Source: Massospora cicadina (Eukaryota > Entomophthoromycota > Entomophthoromycetes > Entomophthorales > Entomophthoraceae). Taken from it: DNA of 64,000 nt. Below the pieces are notes generated by a model that was not told the DNA's origin, did no database searches, and saw only the letters and a list, made by a program, of their open reading frames with translations. The stretch spans positions 62,001-126,000 of the forward strand of contig JAKSZP010002696.1 of assembly GCA_022478985.1 (NCBI GenBank), written 5' to 3'. Positions 45,409-56,747 of this stretch are shown here, piece by piece. Position 1 is the first letter of the stretch; the number at the start of each line of letters is the position of its first letter. The translations under genes were made by a program, and so were the position numbers.

Positions 45409-47519
45409 TGTTGGGTCAATTGAGAAATAGTTATCCAACTGGCCCTGCAGGACCAGGCCCTCCAAAGCACCCATAGGTATGAACATAAAGGGTTAATCCT
45501 AAACATGAATATCAATTAAGTTAGCCTACAACAATTAAATAAAGATAGGAAAGGTGATTCTTTATTCAAGCAATTCGTAATATAAAAGTACTAGGAAAAA
45601 TTGAGATATGGAAAAAGTATCCAGTGTATGCTTGGGGTAAGTGAGATTAAGGTTCCAATCATAAGCCAAAGGGATTGCTTAGTAAATAAATAATCTGGAA
45701 TCTAGTAATAATTTCAAACTTTATAGAATAGGATCAGAGGTTTACCGCTCATGAATAAATATTCTATATATATAATTATTTAAATAATAGATATAAATTA
45801 TCAGAACATAACCTCAAAGTAAATGTTTCACCCATACAAGGGCGAATCCCAATGGAGCCCCCTACAAGCCTTGACTGTGGGTCAAGAGCTAAGACTTCAG
45901 CCTGATAAAGAAGAGTTAAGGTAGTTCATAAAAGGCAGTCAGTGGTTCATCCACATTTCACAAGTAAGCTTGGTGATGGCGCGGACACCAGTGTTAGAAT
46001 AACAAACCAGTGGTGAGGAAGTGCACCTGAGGTGAATCTAAGCATGCCTTAGATTTGGCAAGCAAAATTTCAGCTTAATTTCTCTGCTGCTACTTTAACA
46101 AAATAAGAGTAATGTCTTATTATGATGTGCCTTTTAAACCCTAATATTAAATTTTGGTTAATCAGAATCCTCTTGCATAGTTTAATATAGATAGTGTAAA
46201 TAAATTTTTAAGATTCTAGAGCACGCAGTTTGTAAAGACAAAGATATAAAACCAAGTATAGCGGTGGTGTATGGGCTAACAATGAATGGCATGGATATAA
46301 AAATTAAATCTGATCAAAATTATTTATTCCTTCTGGAATTTGTAGAAAAAAATGTCAAAGGAGGAAAGCATGGTCAAAGAGGCTACAGGCGGGGACAGCT
46401 TAGCACACCGCCCCTTGCCTCACTACATATGGGAGGCAAACAGGGAACAATAATGGCAGGGAGAAGTGGTGTGGGCATCTCAGTTGAAATTTTATTCATC
46501 TGGGCTGCAGCAACTTATTGATACCTTTTTGGATATGGAATGGGAGGTTCCAAGTGATCAGAGAATTAAATGAAACCTATTAGCGTAGTAAATAAAATAG
46601 AAATTAAATTAAAAATCCAGCGATGCATTTAGGTCATCTGAGGAAAATAATCATTCAACTGACCATGCTTTAAGTATTTTTATAAAACACATGAACTTAA
46701 TAGCTCCTGTATTTCCAGCACTATTGGAGGTTAGGTTAGCCGGATGGAAGTAAGCAAACTCTTCTATATGGGCGGCTTAAAGATATCAATGAGCTAAGCC
46801 ACTTAACAGCTGGTTCAGAGGCTCAAGAATTAGTCATCCCAGAAAAGGTTTTTATATTTTAATTTAATGGCTTAACTATTTAACAACTGGTTCAGATGCC
46901 CAAGGCTTAAGGATCGCTCTTCCTTAGTTGTTTGAAATTCATGGGTTACTTGGGAGACCTGGCAGGGAGCACCAATTCTATCAGGCCAGTTGGGAAAAGA
47001 GTCATCCAACTGGCCCTGTGGGGCCAGGCTCAAACATACCTGGTGGGATGAACCTAAAGGGGTGAATCTTTAACTTGGCTATCATTTAAGTTGGCCTACA
47101 AAAAAAAGTAAAGTAAGAAAGGTGATCATTTATTTGATAGCGAATCATACTATTAAAAGTACTATATAAATTCAGATATATATAAAAGGGACTAGTTTAA
47201 GCTGGAAATAGGTGAGGTTAAAATTCCAATAATAAGCTGATGAGATTTCTTAGTACATAATGTTTCAAAAGCTAGTAATGTTTTAAAACTTTTTTTATAA
47301 TAGATTTTGTAGTTACTACTTATGAATAGATTTAAGATATTAGATAAATAAAAAAATATATATTAATTAAACTTAACCCCTAAAGTAGAGGCTTTGCCCA
47401 TATTAAGGCGAAACCTGAAAGGAACTACAGAAGCTTATGGATGCAGGCTTGGGACACCCTCTAAGAGTCCCTGGGCGTCGCCCCTACTGCTATTGAGAAA
47501 AAGGGTGGGTCACATTGCA
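45409..47519 (+). mobile_element. Small LTR-flanked non-autonomous element
   Basis: Two direct repeats flank about 1 kb of internal sequence: LTR-1 at 45409-45962 and LTR-2 at about 46980-47519. Shared blocks include ATCCAACTGGCCCTG, AGGAAAGGTGAT versus AGAAAGGTGATC, and AAAAGTACTA. A candidate primer-binding site, TGGTGATGGCGCGGACACC, starts at 45971. The internal part holds only an 85-codon frame (46264-46521) of unknown nature and a short direct repeat around GCTGGTTCAGAGGC and ACTGGTTCAGATGC. No pol is present, so it resembles a TRIM/LARD-type element. It replaces the N-terminal RT of G5. No TSD was found. Confidence 0.6.
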
Positions 47520-48700
47520 TACCATCGAATATAAAAGATTTGAATGATCTGATAAAGAAAGATTCATATTTCCTACTATGCATCAACAATGTTTTAACCA
47601 GGAAGGAGGATCGCGCTACTTCTCAGTCAGGTACTTGGAAACTGGGTATTGGAATATGGAACTGTCACCAGAAGACCAGGATAAGTGTGCGCTTATCACC
47701 AGTTAAGGCCTGTTTGAACCAACACATATGCCACAGGGCTTGTACAATGGCCCAACTACGTTTCAATGAGTAATGGATCAGAGTTTTAAAATCTGAGGCT
47801 GTTGAGTGTGCTCATATACTTGGAGAATATCATGGTGTTCAGTAAGACGTTCATGGATCAATTGCACACTTTCAAATAGTTTTTACCTGGTTAAGAGAGA
47901 ACAACCTTAAGCTTATAAGAAGCAAGTTTTTGTTCCTGAAGATCCTGTTGGAATTCCTTGGTCACAAAGTGAATCAAAAAGAGGTTAAGCCATAGTAAGA
48001 TAAAGTTGAGGCTATCGTCAAGATGCGTTTTCCCAAGTGCATGAGAGACATTCAATTGTTCTTAAACATGGTGTAATTACACCAATTCATGCCAAACTTT
48101 GCAGAAATTGCTGAACTGCTCAAGCACCTACTCAACAAGAAGGTAACAAGTTGAGAACAAGAATAATAAGATACTTTCAACTAGTTCAATATGAAGCTAT
48201 TGGAAGACCTAATATTGATATGCCCAATTTTTGTGAAGAATTCATAAATTTACACAAATGCCAGAGAAGTGAGCATGGGCGCCATTCTAGAATATTTGGG
48301 TAAAATAAGGAGTAGATAACTCAATAGAGTTATACTCAAAGACATTCAACAGAGCAGAGCGCAATTACATGGTTACAGAGCATTAGTGATTAGCATTGTT
48401 CATAGCGGTACGCCTCTTCTGACCCTAAGCTTATGGTTACACTTCAAGAAAATTATAGATCATACCTATCTGAGATGGTTGACAAACATGAAAGATCCAG
48501 CTGAAAAACTAGCAAGATGGGCTGTTCAGTTGCAAGGCTACAATTTTGAGATTCTGTACTGGGCAGGATAGAAGCACTTGAACACAGATGGATTTTTGTG
48601 GTTGCCTGTATTCCATTTGCAATCCCAAAAAAGTGATAGTATCTATGAGCTTATAGTAAAACCAGAAAAGTAATGGAAGGAAGAGGACAATGAAGTCAAG
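47520..48700 (+). pseudogene. G5 reverse transcriptase (C-terminal part) and RNase H
   Basis: RT resumes with LNDLIKKDSYFLL (usual LN..T.KD.YPLP), a shifted YWNMELSPEDQDKCALITS, and GLFEPTHMPQGLYNGPTTFQ near 47720. The catalytic box is LIYLENIMVF near 47815, YxDD changed to YLEN. RNase H includes EMSMGAILEYLG, ELYSKTFNRAERNYMVTE, DHTYLRWLTNMKDPAEKLA and QLQGYNFEILYWAG near 48550. The RT N-terminus is missing because of the upstream insertion. Stops are frequent. Confidence 0.75.
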
Positions 48701-48896
48701 AAGATACTAAAGAGCTGTTCCAGAGCGATGAGATTCTGAGAAGGATAGCTGGAAAAACAAGTACCAGAGAAGTGGTTACCATATGTGAAGACAAGCAGGT
48801 GAATGGCACTAGTTATGGAAGGACATCCCCTAGTAGGCCATGGAGGGCTACAGAAAATGTACCAGTATCTTAAGGAGAGATATTACTGGGAGGAAA

Positions 48897-49032
48897 GGGT
48901 GGTTAGCCTGGAAGGCAAAACTGCTTCCACCCTATACAGGTTTCGAGTTTCAAACCTGTACTGGCTAAAAAATTCTCGGTGTGGTATATTTGTCCCAAGG
49001 TCGGCCCACCTCAAATATATATATATATATAA
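48897..49032 (+). mobile_element. SINE-2 (136 bp) with 15-bp TSD
   Basis: Perfect TSDs, attactgggaggaaa, flank it at 48882-48896 and 49033-49047. The head reads GGGTGGTTAGCCTGGAAGG (A-box-like). It is followed by ACAGGTTT...AAACCTGT, a perfect 8-bp stem around a B-box-like TTTCGAGTTTC, like a T-arm. The tail, GGTCGGCCCACCTCAAATA, passes into a TA repeat. The tail is nearly identical to that of SINE-1, while the body is about 150 bp shorter. Confidence 0.8.
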
Positions 49033-49465
49033 ATTACTGGGAGGAAATGTTGGATGATTATAGTCTGGCTCTGGAGCTCTGCATTGAATGCGCCTAATAT
49101 AAGCCTTTCTAAAAGAAGTTTGATTTTGGCCCTTTCCCAAGAATGCCCTTTCATAACATTTCCATAGACATCGTTAAAACATTCCTGAAGCAATTAGTGG
49201 GCACAGTTTGTTATTTAGCAATAGATCACTTCACCAAGTGAAATTAAGTGCTTGCAGTCAAGACGTTTACCATGAGAGTTACAACGAGAGTTCTATAACC
49301 AGGTCATTACATGCCACAGATGCCCTCATAATCTCCTTTCTGACAATGGACAGAACTTTTTTCAGAGGTTGAGAGACATATGGACTTTATAGAAGTCAAA
49401 TAGCATTTCATCATGCCATATATCCCATCTACCATTGGAAGTGTGGAATGAGTTAACAAGACCCT

Positions 49466-50889
49466 TGTAAGTCCAGGGGAACATCCCCTGTGTGTGGATT
49501 GGGTGATCTTCCCTTTCTGAACAAAAAGTCTGAAGAGGGCGGCTGTACCCTTCATCACACAGCGTGACCTCGCCCACATGGTAGATGAGCGCTGAGTAAC
49601 AGCTCTCCCTCTTCGGATTCCTCCCCCAGAACCAACGCTCACCTCAGCTGAATTTGTCCGCTGTATTAAGGAAATCTGCGCTGAGATCACTGTGTTTAAA
49701 GTTAAATAGTATGAAACTGATGTTAGTCAAGCCCAACAATCAGAAACCACATAAATAAAAAAGGGATAAAGATTGAACTATTGGCCAGAATCGCCAATGG
49801 TTTTGATTTAGCCAGCAGTACAATTGCCAATGCTAACACCTTATTAAAATCATTGGGGATGTTCTCCAACATGCAGATAGTATCATTGGAAACCATCAAT
49901 GACAATTTAAAACCTTATCTATCAAAGTGGGAGTTGTGGCTAATGTAACTCATTTGACCTAATAACCAGCTCAGCGACCAGTCATAGGTGGGTTAGTCAT
50001 CCTGAACCCGTTTCCAACCAATTGGGATCACTCCTATGTGGGGTGGCCCTGGGGGATTCCTATTGCTCGTCAGGCCAGACGTATTCATGCCAACTGATGG
50101 AAATGCAGTCAAGCCTTGGTTCAGGCGTTCAAGGTCGACCTGACAGCAACTGGCCTGCTGCCAAATCCTTCAATGTTGGTTCCCATTGAGATTATTTGCC
50201 CCCTTTCCTGAAAAATTTGATGGTTAGGTTGGACTTAAGGGACCCAATTCCTGCTTGTACCTACATCAATCAAACACTATTTAATCAGTTGCATTGCACT
50301 GAGAAAATTGTTGGTTGATTTTCTTCATTTTCCTTTCAATAAATTTCTGCCACAAACTATCAATTTTTACTTTGTTGATATCCTTCTTTCCAAAGTCCCA
50401 ATGGCATTACTCTGGTGTCCTGACGGTACCTATACCAGATGGGCATTATCAGTTCTTATGATTACAATAACTCCCCCCATTGTCAACTGGATTCAACAAG
50501 CAAGACACTTCCGGCAATTCAACCCCCTTATTGCGACTATCCGCCATTAATATATGGGATCTTTATGACTTACATCCACCATTTCCAAGAAAAGATCCGC
50601 CCCTTGTCTCCTCAGTTGTATTGAACCCACCTACTGGCAACCCTGTAGAAAATAACCCAGTGGTACAACCCCTAAGCGAGACCCCCAGTATCTGGGTTTG
50701 TTTTCATTTGGTTCATTTTTGGGTTTCTATTCACAATTGTTCTACGCTAACGAGTTATTGTTTCCCAATTCGTGGCTCCATACAACGTCAAACAAGCGGC
50801 AATGTCCCTGGCATTATGGATGCTTTTCTGGGTGCTCACGCATCCTGACTGGCAGGCCAGTCTAAACTTCTTCTGCCGTTTTCATGACA
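49466..50889 (+). mobile_element. R1 copy B (1424 bp) with perfect TSD
   Basis: It starts TGTAAGTCCAGGGG and ends GTTTTCATGACA. The 5-bp TSD accct lies at 49461-49465 and 50890-50894, inside G5 integrase. The R1 reading frame is visible: AVPFITQRDLAHMVD at 49542, VTALPLRIPPPEPTLTSAEF, RCIKEICAEI near 49670, a KLLARIANGFDLASSTIANA unit near 49780, and YVGWPWGIPIARQARR near 50034. Frames are broken by stops. The last block (AMSLALWMLFWVLTHPDWQA near 50800) overlaps the conserved 3' end of R1. Confidence 0.75.
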
Positions 50890-51511
50890 ACCCTGTATCA
50901 ATCTTAAGAAAATCTTGGTCAATTATGGATCCAAATGGGACATCTTGTTGCCATCATCCTTATTCAAATGCCAGTTAAGCTAATACAGGAATATTGGCAG
51001 GTTGCCATCCATTGCATTATATAGAAGAGAAGGAGTATTACCAACCTTGTTAGCTCCAGTGATGGATGCAGATAGGAAGAATTTACCTCTTAGAGGATTT
51101 AAGAAAAGTTAGTGGAGGAATTAGTCATAATTTAGCTGAATTTTAGCAGCATTATTATGATTTTACTGAAGGAAAGTACCAAAGAGGGTGACCAAAAACC
51201 CAAGTTGCCCATATTTAAGATAGGACAGAAACTGATGTTTAAAAAATGTGCGAATAATTTGAGAAGTTACAGGCTTTATGAACAGGAGAAAATAATGTTT
51301 ATGAGACGAGGAAACAAGCATTTCATCAAGGATGATACCACATATATAACCTAAGACTAAGTCCACATGTGGCACTTGAAATCTATCCCTAGGTATTTTC
51401 TTGGTGAAGGTAATGTTGAGAAATGCTCAACTATGGTTATTAATTCCTCAACCTATGGAAAACCCCTCATGAAAACACCCATTCCAATAAGTTTATTAAT
51501 TACTAATGATA

Positions 51512-53437
51512 CTTTCTCTTTCCACTCGGTGTAACTTTCCAAGCAAAATTACACAGATTAACAAAACAAATCAAATTTGCCCATAGTAGTTTAGCTCTGA
51601 TGTCCTCAGATTCTCCGCTGGCTGCTTCAGCGTGGGGCAGCAGCAAAACTCCCCCACCGTTTTCCGTCTGGCAGTAAAACGCGCTTAGACTGGTTCACCC
51701 AGTCATTCCAAACCCATGGGATGAATCATTTTACCCAAGGCCTCAATGCCCACCTTGCTTGTACCCAAGTGGTACCTTGCTGCCCCCTAGTGCTCCCCTG
51801 GAGCAACATGTGCTACAGCCTTAGGGTCAAATATAGGAAATTATTCCCATACATGACCAAGCCATTTTCAAAATGGCACAGGCGGTGATGATACCTGCCG
51901 TATTTATAGATTTCTGCCCTTACAAGGGGTATTTCAAACTTAACTTCACCTGCAAAGCTGACGCTGCCACTGCAGCAACTGTGCCCCTGGTATTCCAGGG
52001 CACCCTTTCCCCACAACTCGGACTCAGTTCCCAGTGAACACCACCTTGGTGGTTCAGTTTGCTGGTTTGCCCACCCACCTCCCCCTAAAGTGCTCCACCA
52101 GGAGCTGATGGACAGTTTGGCAGCCTATGGCTCCAACCCCATCTACAATTTATGGTCCCAAATGGGGCCATATGACTCTCTGGGCCTCATGCATATGCCA
52201 TGATCAGCCCTTAATTTAACAAAATTTCTGTGTCAATTCCACCGCGCACCGTCATTCCCTCAGCGCCTGACCATCCATTTTGGGCTTATGTTGTGGGCGG
52301 GCGGATGATCTTTCCATCATGTTTTAAGTTGGACCACTCAAAATGCAGGTGCCCCTCTCTAACCACTTCCAATGGATTGGATGACTCATCTACTGACCTC
52401 CAATCCGCTGCCCACCCTGTACAAGTTCTGGTATGGGGCACAATTTTACCTCCCCCACCCCAAAACTGTAAGCTGCAGCTGCAGCCACCAATCAGCCTCC
52501 TCCTCGCCCCAATGCCACAAATAATTCCTCCAATCAAGCATCAGATTGGATCCCAGTTTGATCACATGCTTCCTCAATTGAATCAACCAAACCTCAACCG
52601 TACACTGATTCCCCAATCCAATTCAACAAAAATCCATGGGAATTATTGGCTGAAATTGATGAATCAGGTAAGTTCATTGAAGAACCATCTCTTCAAATTG
52701 AGTGGTTCATTAATGCAGAATGGGACGCCAGATGCCCCCCTCAACTATATATCCCACAGCCAAACGCCAAATCGTTTCACAGTGACCACCAGCTTGCAGT
52801 CAAAGCAGCTGCAACACCAGATTGTTTTCCCTTGCTTAAATCTGTTGCTAAATCAGTAGTGATACTCATAGGAGGAATTCCACCTCCCTTTATCCCTGCA
52901 ACCCTAACCTCAAAAAGTAAAATCACAGTGAACCAGCTACACAAAAATGTTAACAATGCTATCCAGAACGTGGCAACTATAGCATGGAATCCAAAATCAA
53001 AAATAACCTGAACCAACATTGCCATGTTTTTTAAACTCCCAGACGCCCGCATCAAAGCTGAAAAAGCTTTAACTGAATATCTCAGTGCCATTTACCTAGC
53101 TGGCAATTTCCATGAAAACCCAATTATCAGAGATACTGAACTCCATGCTGCAGATGCCCCAACGCCATTACTGTCTGCCGTGACACGCACTCTACTATGG
53201 GAGGAAGAAGCTGCTGCCAAAGAGGCTGCCAAAGATGAGCCCCCTGACCCCCCTCCCTTTCCGCCATGGAGGGATAAGCAGTTTCCGCTGCCCACCTGGT
53301 TGGTTGTTTTTTGATGCGTTTCACTCAATCCGCTCATTAGGGCGTTTTGTTTGAACCAGGCAGCTACGTTAGCTTTTAGTTAGTTTTAGTTTTGGTAATA
53401 TCCATCCCCTGGTCGGCTTGCCTCAAATAAACAAAAC
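51512..53437 (+). mobile_element. ORF1-only LINE derivative, copy 1 (1926 bp) with 17-bp TSD
   Basis: Exact TSDs, attaattactaatgata, lie at 51495-51511 and 53438-53454, interrupting the G5 LTR. The unit has a short leader, one ORF1 (to 53313) and a ~120-bp 3' end closing with TGGTCGGCTTGCCTCAAATA and AAACAAAAC. No endonuclease or RT lies between the ORF1 stop and the tail. The same arrangement at 6.3-9.5 kb argues against a chance deletion. Half-L1 (HAL1) elements of mammals have this layout. A parent LINE encoding family-2 ORF1 plus ORF2 was not seen here. Confidence 0.8.
51573..53313 (+). pseudogene. LINE-type ORF1 protein (family 2), copy 1
   Basis: The frame is recognised from about 51573 by alignment with the minus-strand copy at 9348. 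The ATG is lost. Blocks are CPYKGYFKLNFTCKADAATA near 51915, IPPRTVIPSAPDHPFWAYVV near 52245, and a degraded zinc-knuckle region, SCFKLDHSKCRCP, near 52318-52356. A 209-codon open frame covers 52230-52859. ITVNQLHKNVNNAIQNVATI is near 52920. LPDARIKAEKALTEYLSAIY and the acidic, proline-rich C-terminus, AAKDEPPDPPPFPPW, end at 53313. Presumed role: RNA binding. Frameshifts are present. Confidence 0.75.
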
Positions 53438-54476
53438 ATTAATTACTAATGATATAGCCATACAAAACAAAGATTAAGTATAAACTAACCTGAAAGCAAT
53501 CAAAACTTTTCTCATAAATATAAAGCCCCTTTTTATAGGCTTTAAAGGCTAAAATTTCTGCTGACAGAAGCCATTATATACCCCCTTGACTGACAAAATA
53601 AATCTGTCAGCTGGTCAGCATTACGTCAGAGTACAAGTAAGTATAAATACCAGTCACAATGGCTATGCGAACAATATTACAGATGCGCCTTGGAGGAACC
53701 ACCTTTTGTACTCTTAGGTTTGAATGTCAATGATAGGAGAATTACTAAAACCCAACTGAAATGAATTTCCCCATTTTTTATAAAGGCTATAAATTAAATA
53801 TTACTAAAATGGGAAGCGTATCAATTTTCATTTCCATTGATTAATACTACCAATGTACCCTTGCAGCTGTAACAACCACAAGGCTCACAAGAACACCAGG
53901 AACAAACAGAGCATCAGCCACACATTCACAAGCAGACCAATTCCCCATACAATTATAAGAAAGAAGCCCATAGGATCCTATAGGTTAAAGAATTGGACTC
54001 CGCTGTTCCTGATTCCAAGCAGCAAATGTATAATCACATTTTCGTAAAAACCTTAATTTGATATAAATTAATTCCTATTGCAAACACCTTAATCTCTCAA
54101 ATACTATATATACTTCTTATGGTCATATCATTAAAGAAATCCTTCACTGAATCTGCTTTATATTATTGTCATCCTTAATTAGTGCTAATAATGCCAATTA
54201 TAGATATTAAAAAAGGTTCAGACTTATCATTATTGTTGTCAGAAGAGGTTGAGAGAGCTCTGGTGTTCTCAGGCGCATCCCATCATGTTTAAACCCAAGA
54301 CTTCAACATGGTTGGACACAATTGAAACCATGAGAAAAGTCCTATATATGTAAGAGCAAGACCCTTAATTTACCCTGATGGCTCACCCTGTGGACAAAAA
54401 ATAACTTATTGTCAGTGGCTTAATCCCTTACATCAGCACCCCCTGAATGAGTGGGGCAATCTAGAAATAAGCATAT

Positions 54477-55648
54477 AAGGATTAATTATATTGTGATATC
54501 TCTTTTGTTTTGGTAGGATCACCTAAAAGCACCAGATTTGACATGGTCTCCCAGTATAACAGTACAAAATGGAATATCAGAATATAAAATCAGTTTTCTT
54601 GTACATATTATCCCCAGAGTCATATAATTGGGATTCTATGTATACAATGATTGCGTTTTAATGATTTCACTCATTAAATATTAGATAGATCATTAAGTTT
54701 TATCTAATTTGTTATAATTTTTGTATACTCTTGCTTCTTGACTGAGTTTATCAATGTGTGAATCAATTAGATTTTTTACGCTTAAACATTTTAATTTTAC
54801 TCTTTAGTTCACTTTATATGTTGCCATAGTGATTTTAATTTTCTAAAGTTAGAATTTTATCTATCACTTGCCTGTGTGAAATAAAAAACTATTTTTTAAA
54901 TATAGTTTCCCTTTTCTATTTACAATCAAGTTTTAGTTTACTTAATCTAATAGTGTTTGTAACCTTAAGAAAGCCTTTTAACACTGTTGTATGCATTGAA
55001 AATAGCTTCAGCGCTGCGTTCCCCAATAAACCCTGGCACTAGAGGCTGGTTTAGGCATGACGTGGCCCACACCTCAACTGTTTTGGTTGTACATTAACTG
55101 ATATGCTGGTAAGAGCAGAATTCAAGTAAGAGCATGCTCCTTGGTCTCAAACAGGTAGTTATAGGTTGAGTAGATCCTGTGATGCAATATACATTAGCCT
55201 TAAGTTAATACCTGGTAGGAGGAGACCTGCACCTTGGGTAGGATTTTCTTTAATATCAAATAATTTACCTATTTCACAGATTATTCAATGTGGCTCTCTT
55301 TGGCTGAGTATCTTGCTGAGTAGCAATCAGGCCTTAGATAAATTAAACTGTTACACAACATTTTATTTGATTTTTTTATATAACCTGAGGATTTAAATAG
55401 CATTTGATATACTTTATAACCCAATTTACTATTATCTTTTTTATAATGAGATTCAAATTCTGAATTTAAGAGTATTTAGCTACAGAAGAAAATCTTTGCT
55501 TTGTGATCAGGGTTCAGCAATGACCTTGGCTCACGCAGCCCAGTGCAGCAGAGGGCAGTACCTGGTGTTTCATATTAAAACTTTGCCTGTACTGGGAGCC
55601 TTTAGGGCGCACAAAAACTCATAATCTTTTCACTGGGAACATTTGATA
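54477..55648. other. AT-rich sequence right of G5
   Basis: No gene, RNA or shared repeat recognised. A 76-codon frame at 55166-55396 has no motif. Confidence 0.35.
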
Positions 55649-56371
55649 AACCAACTCTAAATCTGCTGACATGTACTTTTACGTAACAAAGTTGACTTCA
55701 GATCTGCTGACATGTAGATTTATATGACAAATCCAATTTTATCTCTGTTGACTTATAGATAAGTTTGACAAGGCCAACTTCAGATCTGTTAATACGTAAA
55801 TTATTATGAAAAAATCAACTTCAGATTTAGATGAGTATAAATATTTTAAAAAGCCAACTTAATATCAATTTATATGTACTAATATTTGTAAAGCCAACTT
55901 CAGATATGTTGACTTGTAGAAATCTTTACCAAGGCCAATTAAGATCTGTTAACTTGTAGAAATATATGACAAGATTGATGTTATTTTTGTTTTAATTTAA
56001 GTAATCAACAAATATAACTTCAGATATATTAATGTATAGAGTTTTTTTTGTTAAGCCACTTCTTTGTTGACATGTAGAAATACTCTACAAAGCCAACTTC
56101 AAAGTTTGATTGTAGAAATGTCTAACAAATCAAACTTATCAACAATCAACATCTAGATATATAGAACAAAGCCTACTCCATATTAGATCATATGTAAAAA
56201 TATTAAACAAAACCAACTATAGATCTGTTGACACTTAAAATAATTTACAACGCGAAATTAAAATCTATTGCAATTTAGAAATATTGTTAAGCCAATGCAG
56301 ATCTATAAACATGTAGAAATATTTGCAAAAACCACTTCATATCTACAGTCATATTAATATATCTACCAAAA
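55649..56371. repeat. Degenerate minisatellite, about 18 units of ~41 bp
   Basis: The consensus is roughly GCCAACTTCAGATCTGTTGA followed by CATGTAGAAATATTTGACAAA. The clearest units are near 55690, 55890 and 56060. Units vary from about 37 to 42 bp and are strongly diverged, so the array is old. No coding frame persists. From 56372 to 56747 nothing is recognised. Confidence 0.75.
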
Positions 56372-56747
56372 ACCCAGAACCTAAATCTTAACCGTTTATA
56401 ACTGCACCACTATTGATAAGCCAGTACTTTATATCTAAATGGGTTTAGATTAACCTTTTAATTTGATTTACATAACTATTTTTTCAAATTCACCTTATAA
56501 CTTACTAGTCTCTATGTCATTAGATACCAATGATTGTTCACTTAAAGTTAAAAGAAAAACACTTTTTATGATCTTCAACTTGAATGTTGGTTATTTTAAT
56601 ACTTTTATTAACAACCTATATTAACCTGTTCTAATTAATGTTAAGTAATATAGAAAAGGAGATAGACTTTACTATATTATGGTTATAGTGTTACCTATAA
56701 CCATACTCAATTTATTATATGCTTTAATTGGATTTCAAATAAAAGAT

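Larger units (their letters stand above)
48701..51413 (+). pseudogene. G5 integrase, split by SINE-2 and R1 copy B
   Basis: The zinc-binding domain, HPLVGHGGLQKMYQYLKERY near 48820, breaks at 48896 and resumes after SINE-2 as MLDDYSLALELCIEC (H2C2). The core has NISIDIVKTF near 49160, YLAIDHFTK, and PYIPSTIGSVE.VNKTL near 49420. It is then cut by R1 copy B and resumes at 50895 with VSILRKSW. A C-terminal frame at 51157-51354 contains FKIGQKLMFKKCANN, matching the usual F..GD.V post-core region. Stops and a frameshift at the R1 junction are present. Confidence 0.75.
41747..54476 (+). mobile_element. Ty3/gypsy G5 with both LTRs and four nested insertions
   Basis: The 12.7 kb region is one gypsy element expanded by later insertions. 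Order: 5' LTR, primer-binding site, gag, protease, dUTPase-like domain, RT, RNase H, integrase, 3' LTR. Nested inside are a small LTR-flanked element (45409-47519), SINE-2 (48897-49032), R1 copy B (49466-50889) and an ORF1-only LINE within the 3' LTR (51512-53437). Three of these have exact TSDs. A TSD for G5 itself was not clear (agaat on the left). Confidence 0.8.
51414..54476 (+). repeat. 3' LTR of G5, split by an ORF1-only LINE
   Basis: It starts TGTTGAGAAATGC at 51414. After removal of 51512-53437 and one TSD copy it is about 1120 bp and aligns with the 5' LTR throughout. The terminus (CAATCTAGAA against CAATTTGACA) is decayed. Confidence 0.75.

Noticed and set aside
46264..46521. 85-codon frame inside the small LTR element
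   Set aside because: No motif, no second copy and no coding signal beyond being open; kept only as part of the element.
55649..56371. CRISPR-like array
   Set aside because: Units are degenerate head-to-tail repeats without spacers, and the context is eukaryotic.
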